NCBI GenBank assembly: GCA_035528575.1
Contig: DATKYK010000044.1
Coordinates: forward strand, 1 to 64,000
DNA length: 64,000 bases
Reading direction: 5' to 3'
Origin: Dehalococcoidia bacterium
GTDB lineage: Bacteria > Chloroflexota > Dehalococcoidia > E44-bin15
Below are positions 16,011-25,196 of this stretch, in pieces. A model generated the notes under the pieces. It saw nothing but the letters and a program-made list of their open reading frames with translations. It was not told the origin of the DNA and searched no databases. Positions within the stretch are counted from its first letter, which is position 1. Each line of letters opens with the position of its first letter. Position numbers and translations under genes: made by a program.

Positions 16011-17159
16011 ATGGCTGGAAGAGAAGGTTCGATAGCGTTTCAAACGGGGGAAATCGGGGGCATGAAGCTCAAGAACCGCCTGGTGCGCTCCGCGACCTTC
16101 GAAGCCATGGCCACCGATGATGGCAAGGTCACGAACGCTCAGGTGGAACTCTACCGTACCCTGGCCGAAGGTGGCGTGGGCCTCATAATCACCGGGCATG
16201 CGGCTGTGCATCTTGGCTGGTCAGCCGGGCGGCACATGACCCGAATATCAGATGATTCTTTCATACCTTTGGTCAGGAAGATTGCCAGAGCTGTGCACGA
16301 AGTCGGCAACAACTGCAGGGTCGTTCTACAATTAACTCAGTTTGGAAGGCAATGCGGAATACAATGCCTCAAACCCCTGGTGGAACCAGTCGCGCCATCA
16401 GCGGTCTACGATACGCTATTCAAGCGCACGCCGAGGGAGCTTACTTCGGAGGAGATAGACGAGATTATCGAGTGCTTTTCCCAGGCAATACTGAGAGCCA
16501 GGCAGGCTGAGTTCGACGGCGTGCAACTGCACGCTGCCCATGGCTACCTCTTATCCTCTTTCCTATCACCACATACCAACCGGAGGGAGGACGAATACGG
16601 CGGAAGCACTCAAGGGCACGCCATGATTATGAAAGAGATATATGAGCGCGCTACCCGAAAGGTCGGGGATGACTTCCCCATACTGGTCAAGATAAATAGC
16701 GATGACCTTTTCCCCGGGGGAATCGACGCAAATGAGGCGACGAGAATAGCAGAAGAACTTGCCAGGATAGGGTACACGGCCATAGAGGTCAGCGGTGGAA
16801 CCTGGGAAGCCATTACCAGAAGCAAAGAGGAACTGGGGTGGAAGCCCGTACTGCTTCCCGAGTCGAAGGTTGGTATAAAAACCAAGGAACAGGAGGCTTA
16901 TTTCTGGGAAGCCGCCAAAAGGATTAAGAAAAAGGTAGCTATCCCGATCATCCTTGTAGGAGGGATTAAGTCTATCGACAAAATCGAGGAAATATTAAAA
17001 GAGGGCAGTGTGGACTTCTGCTCAATGGCGAGGTCTCTGATTAGAGAGCCGGATCTGCCCAATCGCTGGCTCCAGGGAATGGGGAGCGAGACAGCTAAAT
17101 GCAAGTCATGCAACGCTTGCATCCCGATAGACGAGCCCTTGAAATGCAAAGGTAATTGA
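16011..17159 (+). CDS. Old Yellow Enzyme-type NADH:flavin oxidoreductase
   Basis: About 382 residues forming a FMN-binding TIM barrel: LKNRLVRSATFE at the N-terminus, the barrel motif HAAHGYLLSSFLSPHTN with active-site His (about residue 180), NRREDEYGG, and the phosphate site VGGI near the end. The C-terminus has CKSCNACI and a later Cys, reminiscent of the cluster ligands in 2,4-dienoyl-CoA reductase, but the protein lacks the FAD/NAD domain of those enzymes. The ATG at 16011 gives the normal family start. The longest frame begins at a TTG at 15939 and ATG 15999 is also possible; none has a good Shine-Dalgarno. Confidence 0.82.
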   Translation: MAGREGSIAFQTGEIGGMKLKNRLVRSATFEAMATDDGKVTNAQVELYRTLAEGGVGLIITGHAAVHLGWSAGRHMTRISDDSFIPLVRKIARAVHEVGNNCRVVLQLTQFGRQCGIQCLKPLVEPVAPSAVYDTLFKRTPRELTSEEIDEIIECFSQAILRARQAEFDGVQLHAAHGYLLSSFLSPHTNRREDEYGGSTQGHAMIMKEIYERATRKVGDDFPILVKINSDDLFPGGIDANEATRIAEELARIGYTAIEVSGGTWEAITRSKEELGWKPVLLPESKVGIKTKEQEAYFWEAAKRIKKKVAIPIILVGGIKSIDKIEEILKEGSVDFCSMARSLIREPDLPNRWLQGMGSETAKCKSCNACIPIDEPLKCKGN

Positions 17160-17190
17160 ACTTAGAAGGGACATAAGAGCATAACCTTGA

Positions 17191-17331
17191 ATTGAACATG
17201 CTGTCAAGTTGTTGCTGTGCGGTGTCCGGGACATACTATACACTTTTCATTATATGGATACAGTGAGTATATTGATTTTTCTAAACATGTAATGTATCAT
17301 CAAGCCCACAATACAAATAGGAGGTGACAGG
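17191..17331 (+). promoter_or_regulatory. Repeated Usp promoter cassette, copy 3
   Basis: Near-identical to 12191-12329 over its whole length, up to the Shine-Dalgarno. The palindrome TGTCC-G-GGACA is at 17223-17233; the central base differs from the other copies but the dyad is kept. The spacing to the downstream start codon is conserved too. Confidence 0.6.
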
Positions 17332-18258
17332 ATGTACAAGAGGATGCTCGTTCCATTGGACGGTTCAGAGCTAGCCGAACTGGTCTTCGGTTACGCAAAA
17401 GAACTTGCGGGGAGGTTAGATCTAGATTTAATTCTGCTTCATGTCTCTGGATCCAGTGAACACGACTTGCTCCCAATACATCGAGCCTATATCGAGCGGG
17501 CAGCTGAGATTCTGAGGCGTCAGTCAGCAGAGGTTCAGGAAAAGACAAGAAGTAAACCCGGGGGTAAAGCAGTAGAAGCACAAGGTGAATTAGTGGTGGG
17601 CCACCCTGCTGAAGAGATTCTTCGTTATGCCGGTGAGAATAATATCGACCTGATACTCATGGCGACCCATGGTCGGTCCGGGGTTAAGCGCTGGGCTTTG
17701 GGGAGCGTAGCTGACAAGGTGCTCCGCGCATCAAAGGTACCTGTTTGGCTTGTCAGAGCCGGTATCCCGGGAGAAGTCGTCCACGACAAATGGCCAAGGA
17801 GAACGCTGCTGGTTCCCCTTGATGGCTCAAAGCTCGCTGAATCTGTACTCCCCCATGTTGAAGCGCTGGCAAAACAGCGGGGTACAGAGTTGGTGGATGT
17901 GGTTCTGCTCCGAGTTTGTGAACTTCCCGTTATTTCGGCTGATTACCCAGAGGCGATCATGGAATTGAGCTGGGAAGAGCATGTGGAGCAGGAAAAGGCA
18001 TGGCATAAGCGGGCAGCTGAGAGGTACCTGGCTGAAGTTGAGAAGCGGCTTAGTGATGCTGGCCTAAAGGTACGGTCAGAAATATTACTGGGAAGACCAA
18101 TCGATGAAATCATTGAGTACGCGAATAAAAATCCGTTCAATCTCATTGTTCTATCAACCCACGGGCGCACTGGAGTAATACGGTGGGCTTATGGCCAAGT
18201 TGCTGATAAGGTACTGCAAAGAAGCACCAGCCCCATATTCCTGGTAAGGCCACACTAA
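17332..18258 (+). CDS. Tandem universal stress protein (two UspA domains)
   Basis: 308 residues and a paralog of the protein at 12330. Two UspA domains (about 1-145 and 158-308) carry ATP-binding ends ATHGRSGVKRWALGS and STHGRTGVIRWAYGQ. In the second domain the usual G-S/T after the nine-residue gap is G-Q, so ATP binding there may be weakened. AGGAGGTGACAGG precedes the ATG. Its promoter region duplicates that of the paralog, which suggests joint regulation. Confidence 0.88.
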   Translation: MYKRMLVPLDGSELAELVFGYAKELAGRLDLDLILLHVSGSSEHDLLPIHRAYIERAAEILRRQSAEVQEKTRSKPGGKAVEAQGELVVGHPAEEILRYAGENNIDLILMATHGRSGVKRWALGSVADKVLRASKVPVWLVRAGIPGEVVHDKWPRRTLLVPLDGSKLAESVLPHVEALAKQRGTELVDVVLLRVCELPVISADYPEAIMELSWEEHVEQEKAWHKRAAERYLAEVEKRLSDAGLKVRSEILLGRPIDEIIEYANKNPFNLIVLSTHGRTGVIRWAYGQVADKVLQRSTSPIFLVRPH

Positions 18259-18471
18259 AACCCAAATACAATCTGGGTCAGGCCTAAGATAGGGGTTGCG
18301 TGTGTTACGTTGTACATTCAATTCCGAGGAGCTCATCGCTGCACATGTAGAAATAATGCGGGGAAGGCAAAGTCATATGGCATCAAATTCTCCCAGGATT
18401 GGTTTAGAGAAATATAAAACAAGAGATAGAAAACCTGATTCCAGGATGGCCGGTGGAGTGAGAGAGATAAG

Positions 18472-19299
18472 ATGAGTAGAGGGATGCTTGACGATTCTGA
18501 TTGGGAAAAAGTTGACCAGAAAATCCCTGATTTAGATAATCTTCAAGACATGACAAATATTTGCTTTCCCGATTCTTTATCCATAGCTTTCTCGCACCAA
18601 AGCAATGTTCCTATAGCGTCAGTTTGCTTACGAGAAGCGGCAGACACCCTCTTAGACGCTCGATATGCGCTAAGAGAAATCTTTGCCCATAGGATATGGT
18701 ACTTGGAGAAGACGAAGCCGCCAGACAATATATCCGCAAATTCCTTCGGACTATACTACGCAGATGATGCGGTATTGCGGCTATATTCAGCCGGAGAGCA
18801 CCTTGCAAGCGGAATCATTATGATGCTGGATATTACTGACGAAGACTTGAAGCCCTTTAAGCGTAAAGGAAAGCAAGGGAATGAGAAAAGCAGCAAGCAA
18901 ATATATGTTGGACACTATCTCCGCGATAAAATGAAGGATCACCCAATCACAAAAGCAATAATTAAGCTTGCAGACTCAAAAGATTGGGAAAAGACACGAA
19001 ATCACAGGGATAAGTGGGTACACGAGCAACCACCTACAGTAAAAGAGCTGGGAAGATTTTACGAGCGATTGATAAGATGGGAATCTTCACCGACAGGAAA
19101 AGGCTATACACTCCGTGGTGGCAGAGATGAACCGGAATACTCTATTGATGAGATTTTAGGATTTATACAATCGGCCATGTTTAAGTTTACGGATACATTG
19201 ACCTTTGTCTTTAATTTCTATATAGACTTGCTCAGGTCTAGGGGATTAAACTTAACATTCGACAAAACTTCCAGCACCATAGGCGTAAAGATATTCTAG
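18472..19299 (+). CDS. Hypothetical protein, possible HEPN-like (Cthe_2314-type) helical protein
   Basis: 275 residues, mostly alpha-helical by composition. The segment RNHRDKWVHEQ (about residues 181-191) contains an R-x4-H arrangement like the catalytic motif of HEPN RNases, and the helical layout with a long C-terminal helix recalls Cthe_2314-like HEPN proteins. That assignment is tentative. Codon and base use is AT-richer than the genes to the right. The purine-rich stretch before the ATG is a weak Shine-Dalgarno. An unrecognised gene follows in the same direction. Confidence 0.55.
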   Translation: MSRGMLDDSDWEKVDQKIPDLDNLQDMTNICFPDSLSIAFSHQSNVPIASVCLREAADTLLDARYALREIFAHRIWYLEKTKPPDNISANSFGLYYADDAVLRLYSAGEHLASGIIMMLDITDEDLKPFKRKGKQGNEKSSKQIYVGHYLRDKMKDHPITKAIIKLADSKDWEKTRNHRDKWVHEQPPTVKELGRFYERLIRWESSPTGKGYTLRGGRDEPEYSIDEILGFIQSAMFKFTDTLTFVFNFYIDLLRSRGLNLTFDKTSSTIGVKIF

Positions 19300-19521
19300 C
19301 AACCAACATTGTCTTAGCGGATGCTATCGGATATTATGCACATGGGTAATTCTTAAAAAGAAACTTTAAGCCTTGAAAATAAATGTTCCAAATGCGAGTT
19401 TGAAAAATAAAAACAGTCTTTATAGCCACCGCCGCTGCGGGACAGTAACCGGGCTGTGGAGTACGCTGAGAATATAGCCGATTCCGTTAAGAATGGCAGT
19501 AAAATATATAAGGATGAATGT

Positions 19522-19971
19522 ATGGAACTCGGAGAATTAGAGGTAAGTCTTGACAGTTCGGCTTCGGCTGAGGATGTAGCTGCCGTCAGAGAAGCGTTCA
19601 ATGATGCCGGGTTAATGGCCACAGTGCGTCCTTCATTCGAACGCAAAGGTATTGGTGATTTTCCGTGGATTGTGCTGTTCACAGCTCCGCTCACAGCTTT
19701 CCTTATGGCATTTGCTGCCGCAGCCGGCAAGGATTCTTACGAGGGACTGAAGAAGCTCGTACACACAATATGGGCCAAACGCACAAAAACCTCTGGCCCG
19801 TCAGGTAGTTTCACCATCATAGATAGTACATCGGGAGTCTGGGTATTGCTCGACCCAGGTATCACTGACGATGCCTATAGTGCTCTTACCAAGCTTGATT
19901 TGGATTCACTGCAGGGACCAGGCGTTCTTAAGTACGATAAGGACGAGAAGCGATGGATACAATTGCCTTGA
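19522..19971 (+). CDS. Hypothetical protein with one membrane segment
   Basis: About 149 residues. The first half (ELEVSLDSSASAEDVAAVRE, then FNDAGL) looks like a small ferredoxin-like alpha/beta module. A hydrophobic stretch rich in Ala and Leu (about residues 53-72) follows, then a C-terminal beta-rich part (FTIIDSTSGVWVLLDPG). Start ATG 19522 is chosen because AAGGA stands seven bases before it; an upstream GTG at 19456 would add 22 residues without a Shine-Dalgarno. Similar modules occur next to effector domains in conflict systems, but I cannot name the family. Confidence 0.5.
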   Translation: MELGELEVSLDSSASAEDVAAVREAFNDAGLMATVRPSFERKGIGDFPWIVLFTAPLTAFLMAFAAAAGKDSYEGLKKLVHTIWAKRTKTSGPSGSFTIIDSTSGVWVLLDPGITDDAYSALTKLDLDSLQGPGVLKYDKDEKRWIQLP

Positions 19972-20296
19972 TTGGTCGCTCTGGCAGCTTAAATCACTTG
20001 TGAATATAACACGCCCATTTGTCTTGTTAATCACTACTGCACGTTCCGTCAGTTTGTGTAGCTGTCTGCCTCCATCTTCCAATCCGCCTGACCATTGCCA
20101 AAACTGCTGCTCTCTGAAGAAGGAATGTACATCGACGGCTCCAAGGCAAAGAGGGATCTGGGGTAGGAACCGAAGGTTTCGTTAGAGGAGGTTACCGGGT
20201 TCTATGTCAAGCAGCGAAGGTCGCAGGGTAAGAGATAATCCGGTGATCACTATCCATTTATGCGGTCTGATTGGAGAGGAAGCGGTAATCAGTCTA
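19972..20296. other. Intergenic stretch between converging genes
   Basis: No gene seen. Minus-strand translations give short broken pieces around 20060-20160 that could be a decayed gene, but nothing nameable. Confidence 0.35.
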
Positions 20297-20788
20297 CTAA
20301 AAGGTCTTTAGCTCGACCGTTATTCCTTCCCCCTCTACCGCCAAGATTCCTGCAGAGGCGGGTGTTTTAAAGGATGGATAGGCCTGCCCTGGGTTGAGGA
20401 AAACCACGCTCCCTATCGTCTCATGGCTGACATCGTGGGTGTGGCCGAAGAGGATGATGTCCACCGCTTCGAACTCCCTGGCAATATCCCCCTCGATCCC
20501 CCAGGGCGGGCCACCCCAGAGCTGGTGGATAACCCCGACTCGCTTCGCGCCGACCTTAAAAACCGTCTTATCGGGAAGCTCATCTCGAATCTCCTTTGGG
20601 TCCATATTGCCGCATACGCCGATGAAACTTTTCGCCAGTTGGCGCAATTCCTTGAGCAACGCTATGCTGATATAGTCCCCGCAATGAACAACCAGGTCAG
20701 CCGCGGCCAGCTCCGCCAGCAGCTCTCGAGGCATCACGTCAATGCTCCTGGCGTGGGTATCGGAGATCACTACAATCCTGTTTTTCAC
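20297..20788 (-). CDS. YfcE/MJ0936-family metallophosphoesterase
   Basis: 163 residues, usual size. Metal motifs: SDTHAR at the N-terminus, HCGDYIS, GNMDP and GHTHDVSHE near the end, plus NPGQAYPSF. These small calcineurin-like enzymes hydrolyse phosphodiesters in vitro; the natural substrate is usually unknown. It follows the Smr gene with a four-base ATGA overlap, so the two are translationally coupled. Confidence 0.85.
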   Translation of the reverse strand: MKNRIVVISDTHARSIDVMPRELLAELAAADLVVHCGDYISIALLKELRQLAKSFIGVCGNMDPKEIRDELPDKTVFKVGAKRVGVIHQLWGGPPWGIEGDIAREFEAVDIILFGHTHDVSHETIGSVVFLNPGQAYPSFKTPASAGILAVEGEGITVELKTF

Positions 20789-21075
20789 TGATTTGCCAGT
20801 TCCACTATGGTGGCGCCATTACCACCCTCTTCCAGCCCGGCAGGCCTGAATGATTTGACCATGGGGCTGCTCCCCAGCTCCTCACGCACAGCATGACGAA
20901 GCGTCCCCGTTCCCTTGCCATGGATCACCCTTACCCAGGGCATACCGGCGATGAAGGCATCGTTGAGATAGCGGTCGAGCCTCCATAGCGCCTCATCCAC
21001 GGTTAGGCGGCGAAGGTGAATCTCCTCCGCTGGCGCGCTTGGAAGTTCCTTTGACGGGCGGTCTTGCCTACTCAA
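20785..21075 (-). CDS. Small Smr-domain protein
   Basis: 96 residues consisting of an Smr domain: EIHLRRLTVDEAL, a helix, then VRVIHGKGTGTLR and a C-terminal GGNGATIVEL strand. It matches the C-terminal endonuclease domain of MutS2 without the MutS ATPase. A role in nucleic-acid cleavage or ribosome rescue is possible. Start is TTG with AAAGG six bases upstream; no better start exists in frame. Confidence 0.8.
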   Translation of the reverse strand: MSRQDRPSKELPSAPAEEIHLRRLTVDEALWRLDRYLNDAFIAGMPWVRVIHGKGTGTLRHAVREELGSSPMVKSFRPAGLEEGGNGATIVELANQ

Positions 21076-21258
21076 GGTTTACCTTTCACCATCATTATAG
21101 CAGCAGTTAAGGAGTCATGCTACGAAAATACAGGTTGTGGCGACTTCAGGATTACCTTATAACCTGGGCGTCCGATTCGATAAATGGCTCTCCGGATGGT
21201 CACTATGCTATCGCCCTGTTCAAAGAAATTAATTCAAAACTTATATTAGAAGTGATGA

Positions 21259-21477
21259 ACAAACTCCACTACCGTTCAACACATCCCCATTTTTATCCCC
21301 GGTGGTGCCGCTGGCAAGCTACATGCTGGATTGCCAGCGAATCTACACGGTGGTATACTTTATGCTATTCAGAAAGGGTTCAAAACGCTCAATCGGGAAG
21401 GGCCTATGGTCGCTGTCCTGACCATTGGTGGAGGATTTTTCGCCCCTTTTCATTACCAGTCATCCCAAACGGAGTGA
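21259..21477 (+). pseudogene. Unidentified protein-like remnant
   Basis: One frame, opening after a TGA at 21256-21258, reads VQHIPIFIPGGAAGKLHAGL, then PANLHGGILYAIQKGFKTLN and a [10 protein letters not shown] segment, before stopping at 21475-21477. The Gly-rich, regular pattern looks like a conserved protein rather than random sequence, yet there is no start codon with a Shine-Dalgarno and I do not recognise the family. Probably the end of a decayed gene; the stop lies 10 bases before the RNase PH start. Confidence 0.4.
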
Positions 21478-21487
21478 GGTGACACAA

Positions 21488-22210
21488 TTGCTCAGGTTAG
21501 ATGGTCGTTCCAACGACGAGCTTCGCCCTATTAGGATCATACCCGGCTTTCAACCCCATGCCGAAGGGTCTGCGCTCATTGAGCTGGGGCAGACAAAGGT
21601 GATCTGCGCCGTAACCGTAAAGGATCGTGTTCCCGCCTTTCTCAGGGGGGAGCGAAGAGGCTGGATCACCGCCGAGTACGCCATGCTCCCGCGTTCCACC
21701 AACACCAGGACGCCGCGGGAGGAGAGTCGCTCAGGTGGAAGAACACACGAGATTCAGCGTCTCATCGGGCGCTCCCTGAGAGCAGTGGTCGATCTCGATA
21801 CCCTCGGCGAGCGGACGCTCCTCTTTGACTGTGACGTGCTCCAGGCCGATGGAGGCACCAGGACGGCGGCGATCACAGGCTCCTATGTGGCCCTGGTTCA
21901 AACCCTGAATACCCTGCTAGCAAAGGGACTCATACCTTCCCTCCCCATAAGAAGTGCGGTGGCGGCAACCAGCGTGGGTATCGTGGGCGGGGAACAGCTC
22001 CTCGACCTCTGCTATGATGAGGACTCCTGGGCTGAGGTTGACTTCAATGTGGTAATGACCGGCAAGGGGACATTTGTGGAGATTCAGGGGACTGCTGAAG
22101 CGAGTCCCTTCTCCAAAGAGGCCATCGACGCCCTGCTCGCCCTGGCTCAAGGGGGCATGGCGAAGCTTTTCCAGGCTCAGAAAGATGCGCTGGATATCCT
22201 GAAGGGCTAG
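21488..22210 (+). CDS. rph: Ribonuclease PH
   Basis: 240 residues from a TTG start, the normal RNase PH length. Motifs: [13 protein letters not shown] at the start, [41 protein letters not shown] and [16 protein letters not shown]. It trims tRNA 3' ends phosphorolytically in the cytoplasm. The TTG at 21488 is chosen because GAGGTGA precedes it by five bases and the protein then starts exactly at the family N-terminus; the frame stays open further upstream without support. One base separates it from the CoA-transferase gene, suggesting an operon. Confidence 0.93.
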   Translation: MLRLDGRSNDELRPIRIIPGFQPHAEGSALIELGQTKVICAVTVKDRVPAFLRGERRGWITAEYAMLPRSTNTRTPREESRSGGRTHEIQRLIGRSLRAVVDLDTLGERTLLFDCDVLQADGGTRTAAITGSYVALVQTLNTLLAKGLIPSLPIRSAVAATSVGIVGGEQLLDLCYDEDSWAEVDFNVVMTGKGTFVEIQGTAEASPFSKEAIDALLALAQGGMAKLFQAQKDALDILKG

Positions 22211-22211
22211 G

Positions 22212-23408
22212 ATGAAAATGCCCCATCACGCGTTATTCGGTCTGCTGGTCTTAGACCTCTCCCAGAATATCTCCGGCCCATACTCTACCAAACTGCTCGC
22301 CGATTACGGGGCAGAGGTAATCAAGATAGAAAAGCCACCCCTCGGCGACACAGGCCGCAGGGTGGGACCCTTCCACAGCGACCATCCTGACATTGAGAAA
22401 AGCGGGCTTTTTCTATTTCTTAACACCAGCAAGAAAGGCATTACCCTTAACCTGGATTGTGAAAGTGGCCTTCAGATATTCAGGATGCTGGTAGAGAGGG
22501 CGGATATACTGGTGGAGAACTTTCGTCCCGGGGTGATGGCCAGCATGGGGCTCGATTATGATAAGCTGGCGGAGATAAACCCCGAGCTGATAATGACCTC
22601 CATATCCTGTTTTGGGCAGTGGGGACCATATCGGGAGTGGGATGGCTCGGATATTGTAGCCCAGGCAATGGGCGGATTGATGGGGCTTACCGGGGAGGCT
22701 GACGGCACGCCGCTGAAGCTCCCCCTATCTCAGGCGGAGTATCAGGCAGGGCTCAATGCAGCGGTGGCAACCCTCTGCGCCCTCTATTTTCGAGACGAGA
22801 CCCGTAAGGGGCAACACATCGATGTCTCCCTTCAGGAGGCGGTCGCCTCCATCCTCGAAGCCTCGGTAACCATGTATAGCTACAGCGGCTTCGTCAGGGG
22901 GCGCACTGGCTCGCGCCACCACCTTCAGTGCCCTTCAAGGGTGATGCCCACCAGGGATGGCTATATCCATGTTCAGGCGGGGGCAAACTGGGACCATTTC
23001 TCCACCTTTCTGGATACCCCTCAGCTCATGCAGCCCCGTTTCGCATCTCCCCTGCGCTACCAATATGCCGATGAGGTCGAGAGCTTGATACAGCCCTGGA
23101 TTGAAAACCGTGATAAACGGGAGATCTTCACTACTGCACAGGAGTGGCGGATTCCCTTCGCTCCGGTGCTCGGGATCGATGAGCTGATGGGGGACCCTCA
23201 ATATGAAGCAAGGGGCTTCTTTCACGAAATAGGACACCCCCAGGCCGGTACCCTTACCTACCCGGGAGCCCCCTTCAGGATGAGCGAGACCCCCGCCGAG
23301 GTGCGGCGGGCGCCGCTCCTCGGTGAGCATAACGATGAGGTTTATAGTGAGGCATTGGGCTTAAGCCAGGACCACCTTATAGAGCTGAAGGAGCAAGGGG
23401 TTATCTAG
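22212..23408 (+). CDS. CaiB/BaiF family III CoA transferase (catalytic Asp replaced by Glu)
   Basis: 398 residues. Family motifs are present: LDLSQNISGPYSTKLLADYG, GAEVIKIE, FRPGVM, SCFGQWGPYREW, GQHIDVSLQEA and the C-terminal HPQAG...YPGAPFRMS region. At the position where the family has the catalytic Asp (usual pattern A-D-x3-G) this protein reads QAEYQAG, a Glu. It may be a non-catalytic partner or an unusual enzyme. The second CoA transferase downstream keeps Asp, so the two may form a heteromer (inference). Substrate unknown. Confidence 0.85.
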   Translation: MKMPHHALFGLLVLDLSQNISGPYSTKLLADYGAEVIKIEKPPLGDTGRRVGPFHSDHPDIEKSGLFLFLNTSKKGITLNLDCESGLQIFRMLVERADILVENFRPGVMASMGLDYDKLAEINPELIMTSISCFGQWGPYREWDGSDIVAQAMGGLMGLTGEADGTPLKLPLSQAEYQAGLNAAVATLCALYFRDETRKGQHIDVSLQEAVASILEASVTMYSYSGFVRGRTGSRHHLQCPSRVMPTRDGYIHVQAGANWDHFSTFLDTPQLMQPRFASPLRYQYADEVESLIQPWIENRDKREIFTTAQEWRIPFAPVLGIDELMGDPQYEARGFFHEIGHPQAGTLTYPGAPFRMSETPAEVRRAPLLGEHNDEVYSEALGLSQDHLIELKEQGVI

Positions 23409-23842
23409 GGAGAAGGGGAGTTATCGTCACTTAATCGAAGATAAGAAAGCAAGTCACAGGAAGAACAATGCTAACTAAGTATCAAAAATCCGATATTCTA
23501 ATAGTCGAGATTTACAACTGGATACCGATCCTTCGCCTTGTCGCAGGTGACCCGCCTTGGCGAGTGAGAAGTCTCGAACCTATATTAAATAAATGTGTTC
23601 CCGCTATCACAGCAAAATTCTTTGCACCCATCTGCCAATATCTAAGAAGAATGGTGCCGAGCAACTAACGGGTTGTATTTGGAATAGAGAGAGCCAAGTG
23701 CCCGGAGGTGCCGTTTTTTAGGAGGCCAACATACCAGAAGTTTAGCTCGCCAAGATATAAAACGACACATACAAGAAATAGAGCAGGAGCCTTACTAGGA
23801 ATACTGGCAGTAAAAGAGAGACCAACCGCAGTGGAACAGAAG
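23409..23842. other. Intergenic stretch before the second CoA transferase
   Basis: AT-rich, without a convincing gene. The reading frame of the next gene stays open back to a GTG at 23708, but the extra residues do not resemble the family. An AGGAGG at 23720-23725 is not followed by a usable start. Confidence 0.4.
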
Positions 23843-25192
23843 ATGAGGGATGAAGCAGCGCAAGCCTTAACCAGTTTGAGGGTGATCGACCTCTCACAGA
23901 TTTTCGCCGGCCCCTATGCCACCAAGCTTCTGGCGGACATGGGGGCGGAGATTATCCGGGTTGAGTGCGCCGCCCGCTCGGGGAGGGGAGGGGCGCTCCC
24001 CAGGATTAAGCCCGGCGGTGCCTTCGGCGCTTCCTTCCCCGATGGCGACACCGGGGAAAGCTCCTACAATCGTTTCGCCTACTACAACGAGGTGAACCGA
24101 AACAAGTATGCTATAACCATCGACCTGGCAAAGCCCCTCGGGGTTAATGTTTTTAAAAGTCTGGTAAAGGTGAGCGATGTGGTGGTGGAGAATTTCACCC
24201 CCAGGGTGATGAAGAACTTTGGCCTGGACTATCACGTTCTCAGGGAGACCAACCCCCAGATTATCATGATCTCCCTCTCCGGGTATGGCCAGGACGGCCC
24301 TTATAGAGACTATGTTACATATGGTGAGGGAATCGAAGCCATGGTCGGTCTCTCAGAGCTCACCGCCTATCCCGATGGAGAGCCGCTCAAGCCCGGGGTG
24401 GCGTACGCCGATGCCACCAGCGGGCTTCACGCTGCCTTCGCTATTCTGGCGGCGCTACGCTATCGCCGCCTTAGCGGCCGTGGGCAGCACATCGATCTCG
24501 CCATGCGTGAAGCGGTCACGCCGCTCCTCGGGGAGGCGATTATGGATTATACCATGAACCAAAGAGCGGCAAAACCCGTGGGAAATCGCCACTCCACGAT
24601 GGCACCCCACGGTTGCTACCGCGCACAGGGGTGGGGTGTTAAGGTTGGAGAGAACCAAGAAGGGCATAGAAGGAGTGGGGAGAACGAAAAAGGGGATGCG
24701 TGGATTGCCATCGCCATCTCCTCCGATGATGAGTGGCGTTCCCTTTGCTATGCTATGGGCGACCCACCCTGGACCAGGGAAGAGCAATTCGCCAGCCCCT
24801 CCGGTAGACTGGCAAATCGAGAGGAGCTGGACCGGCTTATCGGGGAGTGGACCTCGGCGCATGACCACATTGAGCTGATGACCATGCTCCAGGGTTCCGG
24901 TGTTAAGGCGGGGGCAGTACTCAATATCGCTGAACTTGCTCACGACCCTAATCTCAATGAGCGGGGATTCTTTGAGGAGCTTTCACACCCCGAGGCAGGG
25001 ACCCATCGTTACCCGGGGGTATCCTGGCGGATGAGCCGGACGCCGGGGAGGCTTCGACTGCCCGCCCCCTGCTTCGGTGAGCACAATCACTATGTTTTCG
25101 GAGAGCTTTTAGGAATGTCTGACGAGGAGATATGGCAACTGGCTGATGAAGGGGTGAGCGCCAGCGAGCCGCTCTCATACCTGGAGGCCTGA
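23843..25192 (+). CDS. CaiB/BaiF family III CoA transferase
   Basis: About 449 residues. LSQIFAGPYATKLLADMGAE, FTPRVM, SLSGYGQDGPY and the catalytic-Asp segment AYADATSGLHAA are all present, with the C-terminal HPEAGTHRYPGVSWRMS. It moves CoA between carboxylic acids; substrate unknown. Residues about 262-286 hold an insertion (nt about 24630-24700) with two imperfect GEN-x-x-G units that family members lack. Start ATG 23843 fits the family N-terminus; GTG 23831 and GTG 23708 are alternatives, all with weak Shine-Dalgarno sites. Confidence 0.85.
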   Translation: MRDEAAQALTSLRVIDLSQIFAGPYATKLLADMGAEIIRVECAARSGRGGALPRIKPGGAFGASFPDGDTGESSYNRFAYYNEVNRNKYAITIDLAKPLGVNVFKSLVKVSDVVVENFTPRVMKNFGLDYHVLRETNPQIIMISLSGYGQDGPYRDYVTYGEGIEAMVGLSELTAYPDGEPLKPGVAYADATSGLHAAFAILAALRYRRLSGRGQHIDLAMREAVTPLLGEAIMDYTMNQRAAKPVGNRHSTMAPHGCYRAQGWGVKVGENQEGHRRSGENEKGDAWIAIAISSDDEWRSLCYAMGDPPWTREEQFASPSGRLANREELDRLIGEWTSAHDHIELMTMLQGSGVKAGAVLNIAELAHDPNLNERGFFEELSHPEAGTHRYPGVSWRMSRTPGRLRLPAPCFGEHNHYVFGELLGMSDEEIWQLADEGVSASEPLSYLEA

Positions 25193-25196
25193 TACC

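Noticed and set aside
21117-21482. 121-codon frame before rph
   Set aside because: Trp/Arg/His-rich composition typical of a shadow frame; a different frame (21259-21477) has the protein-like pattern.
23468-23668. 66-codon frame between the CoA transferases
   Set aside because: No Shine-Dalgarno, no motif, AT-rich intergenic composition.
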